NCBI GenBank assembly: GCA_963976865.1 | Contig: CAXBLY010000006.1 | Location: 73,444-137,443, forward strand | From: UBA1858 sp963976865 | GTDB taxonomy: Bacteria; Pseudomonadota; Gammaproteobacteria; UBA4575 | Length of the DNA: 64,000 nucleotides | Reading direction: 5' to 3' | Shown here: positions 55,082 to 63,663 of the stretch, piece by piece | Layout: each line of letters opens with the position of its first letter | How positions within the stretch are numbered: position 1 is the stretch's first letter | Notes under the pieces: model-generated | The model's input: the letters and a program-made list of their open reading frames with translations, nothing else | The model's database searches: none | What the model was told of the DNA's origin: nothing | Program-made: the position numbers and the translations under genes

Positions 55082-55497
55082 AGCCTACTGATATTAAGGA
55101 ATAGTAGATTATTAGTATAGATACGCCTGATGTAAAGCATTTTTAAGCCAAGACGGGAATATCAAATCAATACTGCCTCTGTCTAGCTGGCTGGTTGATC
55201 GGGCATATCAAGCTCACTGGTCATAATGTGAGTGGCATTGATGTACAGGTTTCCGGGTATTGGTCAATTGTACATTGGGTTAGTGATCCCTGATTTTTCA
55301 CCAAGCATCGCCTCCTATAAAAAATCTAGACGGATATGTAGCAATATGTCGTTGATTCTGAATATGAGTCTATAAATACAAAGTCATTCCTATTGTGATT
55401 AACGGGTTTACCAGTGGATACCCTGCATCCAATGGTCAATTAACCAACTGGTTTAGAGGTACTTCAGCGCACAGATTAAAGCGTCAATATTTATACT
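55082..55497. other. Intergenic region, no gene seen
   Basis: About 415 bases between mgtC (minus) and a small plus-strand gene. It holds one short inverted repeat, ATGTACA (55241-55247) against TGTACAT (55269-55275), which could be an operator. The plus-strand frame across 55395-55616 has no coding character. Confidence 0.4.
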
Positions 55498-55782
55498 ATG
55501 AGCGAACAAAACCAACTATTGCATCGAAAAACAGGCGCAGAACAGATAAAAAGTTTTTGCGCCATGCATTTATTTTCCCTCGGAATCAATCTAAAGTTTA
55601 TAGACTGGTCAACTAATGTGTTAGGTGATGAAGATGAGCACATCTTGAAGCTGAACATTGGCAGCAGAGATATAGAATTAAAGTTTCATGTTAACGAACT
55701 GATTAAATACGCAAGGCTTCGTGACGTGAAAAAAACCGAAATTAAAATAAAACGAGGCTTGAAAGATATCGTCTCTGAATAA
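55498..55782 (+). CDS. Hypothetical small protein
   Basis: The 94-residue product has mixed, globular-looking composition: a Gln-rich start, a hydrophobic segment (SFCAMHLFSLGINLKFIDW) and a Lys/Glu-rich C-terminal half. No known motif or signal peptide is seen. The ATG has no strong ribosome site. Codon use and composition look like the neighbours, which supports it as a gene, but function is unknown. Confidence 0.55.
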   Translation: MSEQNQLLHRKTGAEQIKSFCAMHLFSLGINLKFIDWSTNVLGDEDEHILKLNIGSRDIELKFHVNELIKYARLRDVKKTEIKIKRGLKDIVSE

Positions 55783-55929
55783 TACATAACGAATACACAC
55801 TAGTTGTGTAAGGTTAGATTAAGCTGATATATAGAAAACTCGTTATAGAGACAAAAACAGGCATACAATGCTAGCATCTTAATAGAACACGTCTATTATG
55901 AATGATCAGATTGAATAGAACATCGCAAC

Positions 55930-56850
55930 ATGTCTGTCGCTATCATCACACACAGTGAATGTATCCAACATGGTGCAGGTATAACACACCCTGAAAATGG
56001 ATTACGGCTATCCAGCATTCATGAGGCTTTGGTGACACATAATTTAAGCCAGGAATTACAATATTACGAGGCACCCAAAGCCAGCAGAAAACAGCTTGGT
56101 AAAGTACATTCGCTAGAATACGTTGATTCCATATTTAATATTGCCCCGGACGAAGGCGTCGTCTGGCTGGACCCAGACACATTTATGACGCCGGCCAGTC
56201 TGAATGCTGCCCTTAGAGCAGCGGGCGCAAATATTCTTGCGATAGACCTGTTAATGCAAAATAAAGCAACACAGGTATTTTGTTCTGTGCGACCACCTGG
56301 GCATCATGCCGAGCATAATCAGGCAATGGGATTCTGCTTATTTAATAACATTGTGACTGGCGCTGCCCATGCCAGGCAAAAGTATGGAATCAGTCGTATC
56401 GCAATAATAGATTTTGATGTTCATCATGGAAATGGCACAGAAGATATAATTCAGGACAATCAGGATATCCTTTTTTGCTCTCTTTTCCAGCATCCTTACT
56501 ACCCTCATAAAGGGTGCGATACCCGTTCAGACCACATAATTAATATCCCTATTGCAGTAGGCACAGAAGGCAAAGAATATCGCGAGCTATTTACAATGAA
56601 TTTTGTACCGGCAATTAAGGCTTTTGAGCCCGAACTTATTCTGGTATCTGCTGGTTTTGATGCACATAGTGAAGATGAATTAGCGGGTATTTGTTTAACT
56701 GACGCAGACTACACATGGTTGGCGTGTGAGATCAAAAAACTTGCACAAGAATATTGTGAAGGAAAAATTGTATTTACACTGGAAGGAGGCTACTCACTAC
56801 CTGCACTGTCACGTAGTGTTGTTGCGGTCATCAGGGAATTAATAAACTAG
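55930..56850 (+). CDS. Histone deacetylase-family (acetylpolyamine/lysine deacetylase) protein
   Basis: The 306-residue zinc hydrolase has the HDAC-like core: RPPGHHAEHNQAMGFCLFNN with His125-His126, zinc ligands Asp163 and His165 in DFDVHHGNG, a third Asp in SAGFDAH near 243, and LEGGYSLPAL at the end. It should remove acetyl groups from polyamines, acetoin-type compounds or protein lysines. A GNAT acetyltransferase gene follows 40 bases later, so the pair could set and remove acetyl marks; that is inference. Confidence 0.93.
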   Translation: MSVAIITHSECIQHGAGITHPENGLRLSSIHEALVTHNLSQELQYYEAPKASRKQLGKVHSLEYVDSIFNIAPDEGVVWLDPDTFMTPASLNAALRAAGANILAIDLLMQNKATQVFCSVRPPGHHAEHNQAMGFCLFNNIVTGAAHARQKYGISRIAIIDFDVHHGNGTEDIIQDNQDILFCSLFQHPYYPHKGCDTRSDHIINIPIAVGTEGKEYRELFTMNFVPAIKAFEPELILVSAGFDAHSEDELAGICLTDADYTWLACEIKKLAQEYCEGKIVFTLEGGYSLPALSRSVVAVIRELIN

Positions 56851-56890
56851 ATGTTAACTCCTGCCCCAAGGCGTACATAGATAAAACAGA

Positions 56891-57358
56891 ATGAATGTAC
56901 GAATTGCGACTTCAAACGATTATCTGAATGTTGAAAAACTCTGGCTGGAATTAAATAAATATCATGCTGGACTTGAGCCCAACATAATTAAAGTAGTTGA
57001 TGTTTACCAGACAGAGAAAGATTTCCTTGAAGTTTTAACTGATCCGAAACAGGATATTCTTGTAATTGAAGTAAAAGATGCAATTCTGGCCGCAGCATGG
57101 ATTATGCAAAGAGAGCATACAGGCGGACAAGCCATTCCAACTCCAGTAGCATTTATTCAGGAAATTTGCGTATCAAAAAATATACGTCGACAGGGGTTGG
57201 GAAAAACATTAATGATAGAAATTAATATGTGGGCAAAAAAACGAGGCTTAAAAGAAATTGAGTTTAATGTATGGTCTCAAAACAAGATCGCATTGGCTTT
57301 CTATCAAGAAATGGGATTTAGATATACTCGTCATGAAATGACCAGACCTGTCGTTTGA
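56891..57358 (+). CDS. GNAT-family N-acetyltransferase
   Basis: The 155-residue protein has the GNAT core: an N-terminal part with VRIATSNDYLNVEKLW, the central strand VAFIQEICVSKNIRRQGLGK with the R/Q-x-x-G-x-G/A acetyl-CoA loop, and the end NKIALAFYQEMGFRY. Substrate unknown. It follows the deacetylase-like gene and is probably co-transcribed with it. Confidence 0.92.
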   Translation: MNVRIATSNDYLNVEKLWLELNKYHAGLEPNIIKVVDVYQTEKDFLEVLTDPKQDILVIEVKDAILAAAWIMQREHTGGQAIPTPVAFIQEICVSKNIRRQGLGKTLMIEINMWAKKRGLKEIEFNVWSQNKIALAFYQEMGFRYTRHEMTRPVV

Positions 57359-57483
57359 AATATCCAATGATCACTACCGGCGCAAAGCGCTGACTGGATA
57401 ACCTGCCATACACTTACCTAATGCACCATGAAACACAAAAATGTGTTTCAGAAAGCTCCTGCACAGTATTCGTGGCTTTTATT

Positions 57484-57900
57484 TTATACAGCTTTTAATG
57501 TACGTGCGGCACGCGCATATACTTTTGGCTTTACCCACAGAATCATACCGTAACGCCCTTTCCCGGCCGCTACTGCATCTGCTGCAGTGACGTTTATTCT
57601 GTTATCGGATAATTTTTTCAGCACTTTATGTACAGCACCTACTTCATCGTTGCCGGTGACTAAAAACGCCTTTTTAGTTTTACTTATGCGCCAACTATTC
57701 TTTTTCGCGGTTCTGCGTAATTTTGCTGAATCATCAGTGACCAGATCGATCTGGGTTTTGCCTGCTTTTGCGGGGAACCCTGAAAATGCATGCATATTAA
57801 TTTCTGCACTTCTTACTTCACGTAAGATTTTTTCAGCCTGACCAGCACGGTTGGGAACAGTGAGATTAAAATAATTTACTTTGCGAACTCGGTAAGCCAT
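57484..57900 (-). CDS. Small protein with two ACT-like halves
   Basis: The 138-residue protein has two alpha/beta halves of ACT type: YFNLTVPNRAGQAEKILREV at the start and KAFLVTGNDEVGAVHKVLKK in the second, each a strand followed by a helix over a small-molecule site. ACT domains usually sense amino acids; no catalytic domain is attached. I start it at the ATG of 57900, where GGAG lies 6 bases upstream; a TTG 12 bases earlier is inside that site. Confidence 0.75.
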   Translation of the reverse strand: MAYRVRKVNYFNLTVPNRAGQAEKILREVRSAEINMHAFSGFPAKAGKTQIDLVTDDSAKLRRTAKKNSWRISKTKKAFLVTGNDEVGAVHKVLKKLSDNRINVTAADAVAAGKGRYGMILWVKPKVYARAARTLKAV

Positions 57901-58573
57901 AAGTATCTCCAATTGAGCAATTGACAGATGGTGTCGAAAATTTTACCTCATAGACTCACTGATATCGAATATTTGGGAAAGTTAACCAGGGTACCCATAG
58001 ATGTTTTTGTCTTAAAACAGGCAATTTTGCGCTCATGCAGACCACATTCATGTAATGGCAAACAGGTTCTATACTATGTGCAAGCAGCGTCACTGAATAG
58101 CCACAATCCATTATTCCCATTACAATCAGATAGATAGAACATAAAAGAAACAGCTATCACCTGTACCAGAGTTAATATTTGAAGAAACTACTGGTTTCCG
58201 TGTATATATCTGTATTATTCAACATCCAGATTAGTACAATAAACATACAATACAGAGCATGGCCTGAAGCCTGGTAAATCGGAAATTCTGTGGATCTGCT
58301 TCCCTATTGTTTGATCAACTTCCGGTTTCTCAATGATTCTTTATCATTCACCCCTTTCGCTAACTTTTCTCGAACGGTTTGCGGTGATAATATGGCCGTT
58401 TGATTAAGAAAGTGGTGTTCTAATACACTACAGAAAACCGGGCATCACCGGTTTTCCATTCCACTTGGATTTTCGAAACAATTTAGCTAACTTTCTGGAT
58501 AGTTGGTTTGTTTTGAGCTTTTTATTAATTATTAATACTTAAAAAATTTGTAAACACTTAGGGCTACTTGAAA
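57901..58573. promoter_or_regulatory. Long leader region upstream of the aminotransferase
   Basis: This 670-base gap precedes the class V aminotransferase. It contains a perfect 9-bp hairpin, GAAAACCGG (58433-58441) and CCGGTTTTC (58448-58456) with a 6-base loop, about 117 bases before the start. It has no T tract, so it may be an operator, a leader structure or a weak terminator. No known riboswitch was recognised and the plus-strand frame at 57928-58137 does not look coding. Confidence 0.45.
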
Positions 58574-59950
58574 ATGACAAAACAAACAAATCAATTTATA
58601 TCTCCACTGTCAGCACTTAGACGTCTTATCGAGACGAATCAGATGGAAGCACCTGATGACTTTCTCGACAGCAAGTCTTACTCCTGGTCTCCACATAACA
58701 AGATTATCAATGTGACACCCGGCCCTGCCTTTGGCTCTGAACTGGTGACTCAGTTTTCGTCCAACCAGACTCGAGGAATGCGTGGTCCTGGCGTCGCGAA
58801 ATTTTTTGCCACAGTTCGTGAAGAGTACGGAAAACTGGTAGCCATGCAGGAAGGTGGTAAAGCCCTGTTCTTCACCGGCTCAGGAACATCTGCAACAGAA
58901 GCGGCGGCAGGCTCATGTCGCACACCCGATGAAGTCAATTCTGACAAGAAAGTCATCGTAACTCTGGAGATTGGCTGCTTTAGTAATGCCATGGGCAATT
59001 GCGTTGAAAACATCGGTAGAGGCGTGATTCGCATTGAAGGCGAGCTGGGAGATGATTTGCCATTTGACAAGTGTCGGGAAGTCCTGGAAAAAGATACAGA
59101 TCACAACATCAAAATGGTCATGGCCCCGCATAACGAAACAGGCGCCGGGGTAACAACCAATCCAAGAAAATTACGTGATTTGCTGGATGAACTAAAACAC
59201 CCTGCTCTACTTGTGATTGACGGCATTTCTTCCATTGGCAGTATGCCGTGCTCCATGTCTGAAATGGGCATAGACATGCTGGTTGGATGTAGCCAAAAAG
59301 GTATTATGGGTACACCAGGTATCGGTATGATTACTCTCAGTCCCAAGGCTGTGCAAAAAATTAACGAGTCTGAGCAGCAGATGCAGGATGCAGGACTCAA
59401 AAAAGGTCAGCATTACCTTAACCTTGGCAAGATGATTCAGGCGATGGACACAACAGGCCTGCATATCGAAACTCCAAGCAACTACTCGCAGTTTGCTGTA
59501 GCACTGGACTCCATTGCAATCGAAGGTATTGGTCGTGTTTGTGATCGTCATAGAGAATGTTCAGAAATCTACCGTGCTGCTGTACAGGCAGCAGGTTTTG
59601 AACTGGTCGCGAAAGATATCAATACTGCATCGAATGCAGTAACAGCCATCAAGGCACCTAAAGGTCATGGCGAAAAAGATATCCAGCAAGTGCTAAGCAT
59701 TATGTACTTCAAGCATGCGGTCGAAGCGGCTGCCATTCCTGGCTACCCGGATATGGGCTGGAGACTTTGCGCAACTGGCGGCATTCAACCTCAACACGCA
59801 CTGATGGCTTCAATTGCATTCCTTAAGTCTGCCGAAGAAGCCGGTTTGCCAATTGACTGCGCCAAGGGAATAGCGGCAGCGTCCATGAAGTATGGAGAGC
59901 TTGTTCAGTATCATCGCCCGCTTCCTGGCATAGATGTATACGGAAGATAA
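58574..59950 (+). CDS. Class V aminotransferase (serine/alanine-glyoxylate type)
   Basis: The 458-residue PLP enzyme has TPGPAFGSELV, FTGSGTSATEAA, MAPHNETGAGVTT, the PLP Asp region LLVIDGISSIGSM and the PLP lysine in VGCSQKGIMGTPGIGM. This is the alanine/serine-glyoxylate aminotransferase group, with an N-terminal extension of about 40 residues beyond typical members. The ATG at 58574 is preferred to a TTG 6 bases earlier. The substrate pair cannot be set from sequence alone. A long hairpin follows. Confidence 0.88.
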   Translation: MTKQTNQFISPLSALRRLIETNQMEAPDDFLDSKSYSWSPHNKIINVTPGPAFGSELVTQFSSNQTRGMRGPGVAKFFATVREEYGKLVAMQEGGKALFFTGSGTSATEAAAGSCRTPDEVNSDKKVIVTLEIGCFSNAMGNCVENIGRGVIRIEGELGDDLPFDKCREVLEKDTDHNIKMVMAPHNETGAGVTTNPRKLRDLLDELKHPALLVIDGISSIGSMPCSMSEMGIDMLVGCSQKGIMGTPGIGMITLSPKAVQKINESEQQMQDAGLKKGQHYLNLGKMIQAMDTTGLHIETPSNYSQFAVALDSIAIEGIGRVCDRHRECSEIYRAAVQAAGFELVAKDINTASNAVTAIKAPKGHGEKDIQQVLSIMYFKHAVEAAAIPGYPDMGWRLCATGGIQPQHALMASIAFLKSAEEAGLPIDCAKGIAAASMKYGELVQYHRPLPGIDVYGR

Positions 59951-60482
59951 GTCATTCAGTTAGACTGAAGAACCGAAAGAAGGACATACTTGCATTAAAC
60001 CTGGTATGTCCTTCCTGGTTCTTTCCTTACCAGGATATGACTTAAATAATGCCTGCCTTAGTTTAAATCTAAATTAAATTTAGTATAGCCCTTCCATAAT
60101 TTTCAGTCGTCAGCATTTCTTCGAAAATACATTCCGAGAAACGAGCTGTCCTCCAACGACATACTTTTACTTACAATAATCCTCTTTATTACTTGATATT
60201 GGTAACTTTCGCTCTGCCTCACACTTGACGCTTGAGTTGTATCATTCAACATAAATCGTACATTCTGACGGTGCATGTTAAAAATCTGACACCTTTTACA
60301 GATTTTCAAATTCAAACACTTAGAAACAGCAACACAATATTGCCTGAGGTTCCATATCCAAGCCCTTATATATCTCAATTAAAACAGAAGTGCTTTTCAA
60401 ATAAATCATAAAAATAAAATAATTTACGTAAAATTATATATAATTTCAGTTATAAATTAGTTATAGCAACAGGAGATAGCTA
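59951..60482. other. Intergenic region with nested hairpin
   Basis: About 530 bases without a supported gene. A nested hairpin lies at 59968-60023, just after the aminotransferase. The rest is AT-rich. A minus-strand frame at 60103-60378 is not convincing. Confidence 0.5.
59968..60023 (+). terminator. Nested hairpin, probable terminator
   Basis: AAGGACATAC (59980-59989) pairs perfectly with GTATGTCCTT (60004-60013), and an outer AAGAACC (59968-59974) pairs with GGTTCTT (60017-60023). The bases after it are only weakly T-rich, so termination is likely but not certain. Confidence 0.6.
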
Positions 60483-60902
60483 ATGATTCACCTGATTTAT
60501 GTAAGCAGCGCTACCCGGGAAATGCCTGAGGAAGATTTACTCTTTCTTTTGGATCAAAGTCGAGAACGCAACTTAAGACAGCATATCACTGGTATGTTGC
60601 TGTTTGTTGGGGGCACCTTTATTCAGGTTCTTGAGGGTGATGAGAAAGATGTTGAGGAAATATATGAATCCATCCTTAACGACGACAGAAACAGTGCCAA
60701 CATTCTGATGGTGAAAGAAGAGATAAGTGAAAGAGCATTTCCAGACTGGTCTATGGGATTTGAAAATATTTCTCGAAATAACAGAGACCAGATCAAAGGC
60801 TACTCTGATTTTCTCGACATATACATGACACCCGCTGAAGTTGCCAATAGTTCGGGCACAGCCATCAAACTTCTTTATAGCTTTAAGAAGTCCAACATAT
60901 AA
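60483..60902 (+). CDS. Stand-alone BLUF blue-light sensor
   Basis: The 139-residue protein is a BLUF domain (about 2-95) with a short C-terminal tail. Key photocycle residues are present: Tyr6 (IYVSSA), Asn30 before ITGMLLF, Gln48 (GGTFIQVLEG) and Trp89 in FPDWSMGF. It should bind FAD and respond to blue light, then signal through a partner, as no output domain is attached. CAGGAGATAG provides a strong ribosome site. No obvious partner lies next to it. Confidence 0.94.
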   Translation: MIHLIYVSSATREMPEEDLLFLLDQSRERNLRQHITGMLLFVGGTFIQVLEGDEKDVEEIYESILNDDRNSANILMVKEEISERAFPDWSMGFENISRNNRDQIKGYSDFLDIYMTPAEVANSSGTAIKLLYSFKKSNI

Positions 60903-61127
60903 CCTGATCAATATAGATAATTATCACGCTGCAGAATCATAAAGTCTCCAGCAACAAACCCACTGGAAAAGTATTTCTGGTCTCTTCTCATGAGTCACTG
61001 TTAATCAAGAAGAGCACCAGAATACTTCCTGAAGCCTGGAAGTAAAAAAATGTTCGAGTATTCGCGTGTTGGCAATCTGCCAGAAATCCAATTATAAAAA
61101 ATAACTTTTACTTGGAATCAAATAAAT

Positions 61128-61406
61128 TTATTTAACGTCCTCACAAAGCTGCACGATGTCACGAACTATTCTAAGCTTTGATACTTTATTATCACAATCA
61201 AGCAACTGCGGTTCAACAAACCGTATTTGCTTTTCCATTGTAGTCTTGTATATATCACTCACAGATAAGGTATGACTCGTCTGTTCATCACTCCACTCGT
61301 CATTACTTACATGAGTATTCCATTCCATATTAAGCTTAACGCCATACTCTGTTGCAATTGACAAACACATTTCTTCTACATGTTTCTTAGATGCATTTAT
61401 ATCCAT
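61128..61406 (-). CDS. Hypothetical small protein
   Basis: The 92-residue acidic protein has no signal, membrane helix or known motif; it looks globular, with an N-terminal helix, a Ser/Thr-rich middle and a C-terminal helix ending LCEDVK. It stands alone between the BLUF and amidohydrolase genes. Composition resembles the neighbours. Function unknown. Confidence 0.6.
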   Translation of the reverse strand: MDINASKKHVEEMCLSIATEYGVKLNMEWNTHVSNDEWSDEQTSHTLSVSDIYKTTMEKQIRFVEPQLLDCDNKVSKLRIVRDIVQLCEDVK

Positions 61407-61633
61407 AATTAATCACAGTACCCCTAAATATCGAAAATAGAATGACATTATAGCGCAAAACGCATAAATTTGTATGATTTCTGTTCTGGCCTTAAATTGA
61501 ATCATGTATAAACAGTGTTATGCACGAAATGTCGTATGCAGGACATTTATTCAAATATCAGAAAATCACCTGTCAAGAAGTAATCAACTATGATAATGAT
61601 TACACTAATCCATTATTTTCAACAGGAGAGATA

Positions 61634-62422
61634 TTGATTCAGAAAAGAAAACTTTTTGATGCTCACCTTCATATCTTCGACAAGGAATTCACTATTGTCG
61701 CGAATCAAGGTTATCTTCCTGATGAATTTACATGTGATGATTATTTAACTCACATGAATGACTACACCCTCTGCGGTGGTGTGGTGGTCTCCAGTTCTTT
61801 CCAGCAATATGATCAGACGTATATGGTGAATGCCTTAAATAAGCTTGGCCCATCATTCGTTGGTGTCACTCAATTACCACTAACTGCCTGCAACGAAGAA
61901 TTACTTAAACTCAACAGGGCAGGTGTACGCGCTGTTCGATTTAATTTTAGACGAGGCAACTCAGAAGAACTTCGGCATCTTGACAGTATGGCAAGACGCA
62001 TATATGAAATAGCAGGATGGCATGTTGAATTATATATCGATGCCAGTAATCTCGCTGAGTGTTTTCAAATGCTGGTGAATCTGCCAGCAGTGAGTATCGA
62101 CCACCTGGGATTATCAAAACACGGGTTTCCCACACTCATTAAACTTGCGGAACATGGTGTTCGAGTCAAAGCAACAGGATTTGGTCGAGTAGACTTTGAT
62201 GCACGTACAGCACTTTCAGAATTATATGCTGCCAACCCAAAGTCAGTGATGTTTGGCACAGACCTTCCCTCTACACGTGCATCAAGACCATTCAGCCATG
62301 ATGATTATAAACTCGTCTTAGAATGTCTTGATCCTGAACAGGCGTCCAATGTTTTATATAAAAATGCAATCGAATTCTATAGACCAGTTAAAAAATTCTG
62401 CGATGAAAGTATTTCTGACTAG
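61634..62422 (+). CDS. Amidohydrolase-family metal-dependent hydrolase (amidohydrolase 2)
   Basis: The 262-residue TIM-barrel protein begins KLFDAHLHIFD, the HxH metal motif, and later has VELYIDAS, SIDHLGLSK and the barrel Asp in FGTDLPSTRA. This is the PF04909-type group, which includes lactonases and decarboxylases; the substrate is unknown. I place the start at the TTG of 61634 because AGGAGAG lies 3-6 bases upstream and the family usually starts just before the HxH motif. An ATG at 61520 (300 residues) is possible but has no ribosome site and adds an unconserved-looking extension. Confidence 0.87.
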   Translation: MIQKRKLFDAHLHIFDKEFTIVANQGYLPDEFTCDDYLTHMNDYTLCGGVVVSSSFQQYDQTYMVNALNKLGPSFVGVTQLPLTACNEELLKLNRAGVRAVRFNFRRGNSEELRHLDSMARRIYEIAGWHVELYIDASNLAECFQMLVNLPAVSIDHLGLSKHGFPTLIKLAEHGVRVKATGFGRVDFDARTALSELYAANPKSVMFGTDLPSTRASRPFSHDDYKLVLECLDPEQASNVLYKNAIEFYRPVKKFCDESISD

Positions 62423-62532
62423 TGTTTAAACACACACTCCAGGACCAGCAGTTACTTAATATCAGTCGCCCTGAATTTTCCACATAGATATGTTAACCTT
62501 TTTGGATTCCGTCACTATCAACCAAAGGACAA

Positions 62533-63312
62533 ATGATCAAACCAAGAAAACGTATTAAATTCCCACGCCAGGAGGTTCATAGCCTAAACCAGGATGAAGC
62601 ATTTTTCTTTTTACAGGAAAATGGCAAAGAAGAAAAAATTCGCTTTCACGATTACGATAAAATTTACAATGTCCCCGGACTATATGAACAGATATTCTAC
62701 GACCGCCTGAAATGTATTTCACCAAGCAAAGTCAGTTCAATACTTCATTCTACGATTAGTCAGTCTTCCGATAATTTTTCCGGGTTACGCGTGCTTGATC
62801 TGGGGGCTGGCAACGGCATGATGGGAGAAGAATTAAAAAAGCATGGAATCGCTCGCTTAATTGGCATTGATATTATCCCGGAAGCCTATGATGCCACACT
62901 CAGAGACAGGCCGGGTCTTTATGATGCGTATTATATCGAGGATTTTTGTAGTCTTGATGTAGACATTAAAGAAGAAATATCTTCATGGCAGCTTGACTGC
63001 ATGGTTACTGTAGCAGCACTAGGTTTTGGCGATATCCCGGCCAAAGCATTTATTGAAGCATTTAACATCATCAAAAGTGAAGGCTGGATAGCATTTAATA
63101 TCAAAGAAACATTTTTAAATGCCAGTGACCAGTCTGGATTTTCTCGTATGATTAGAGAATTAATTTTTTCAGAGTATCTGGATATCTACCATATTGAACG
63201 TTACCGGCATAGATATTCTATTGAGGGCGAACCCCTATTCTATTTTGCAATTGCTGGAAGAAAAAATGCAGATGTACCAGATGAATTCCTGACTTCAAAT
63301 AATATTTTATAA
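62533..63312 (+). CDS. Class I SAM-dependent methyltransferase
   Basis: The 259-residue protein has motif I LRVLDLGAGNGMMGEEL (about 86-102), an acidic loop in LIGIDIIPEA and a strand-4 segment LDCMVTVAALGFGDIP. The first 70 residues are unlike common methyltransferases. The methyl acceptor is unknown. It lies 110 bases after the amidohydrolase gene in the same direction. Confidence 0.88.
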   Translation: MIKPRKRIKFPRQEVHSLNQDEAFFFLQENGKEEKIRFHDYDKIYNVPGLYEQIFYDRLKCISPSKVSSILHSTISQSSDNFSGLRVLDLGAGNGMMGEELKKHGIARLIGIDIIPEAYDATLRDRPGLYDAYYIEDFCSLDVDIKEEISSWQLDCMVTVAALGFGDIPAKAFIEAFNIIKSEGWIAFNIKETFLNASDQSGFSRMIRELIFSEYLDIYHIERYRHRYSIEGEPLFYFAIAGRKNADVPDEFLTSNNIL

Positions 63313-63663
63313 GTTAGCTGGCTACCGTTTTATCGCCATTGAGAAATTAAAGCATTCTTAAGCACAGATTGACCAATAAAACCGCCAATCTTTCAGTAAT
63401 CTCATATAACTTCCCATAAGCGGATTAGAACGTATTAATTTTACTCAGACTTGTACCTCAAACTCACAAATATCCAAATTGTGGGTCAAATAAGTTACTA
63501 AACTTCGAATTTATTGAGACTTTCCATATACTTGGAATAGTTGATTACAGATATATAATGACATTGATAAATTGTATAGCACGGAACCTGTAATCGTGAC
63601 ATGCTAACGCTGGATAATTATAAACTCTGTTTCGCATCAATAAAACAACAAGGGGTAACAAAA
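63313..63663. promoter_or_regulatory. Promoter region of the heptad-repeat gene
   Basis: About 350 AT-rich bases without a gene. Its only clear signal is a promoter candidate at 63532-63559 (see that entry) and a ribosome site AAGGGG before the next ATG. Confidence 0.5.
63532..63559 (+). promoter_or_regulatory. Sigma-70-type promoter candidate
   Basis: TTGGAA (63532-63537) and a perfect TATAAT (63554-63559) are separated by 16 bases, about 100 bases upstream of the heptad-repeat gene start. Confidence 0.5.

Noticed and set aside
55395..55616. Plus-strand 73-residue frame overlapping the small gene at 55498
   Set aside because: It is basic and aromatic-rich in a shadow-like way, and the other frame at 55498-55782 looks more protein-like.
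57928..58137. Plus-strand 69-residue frame upstream of the aminotransferase
   Set aside because: No ribosome site, no motif and odd composition; the region looks like leader DNA.
60103..60378. Minus-strand 91-residue frame in the gap before the BLUF gene
   Set aside because: Composition is unlike neighbouring genes, it has no ribosome site and no recognisable motif; treated as noncoding.
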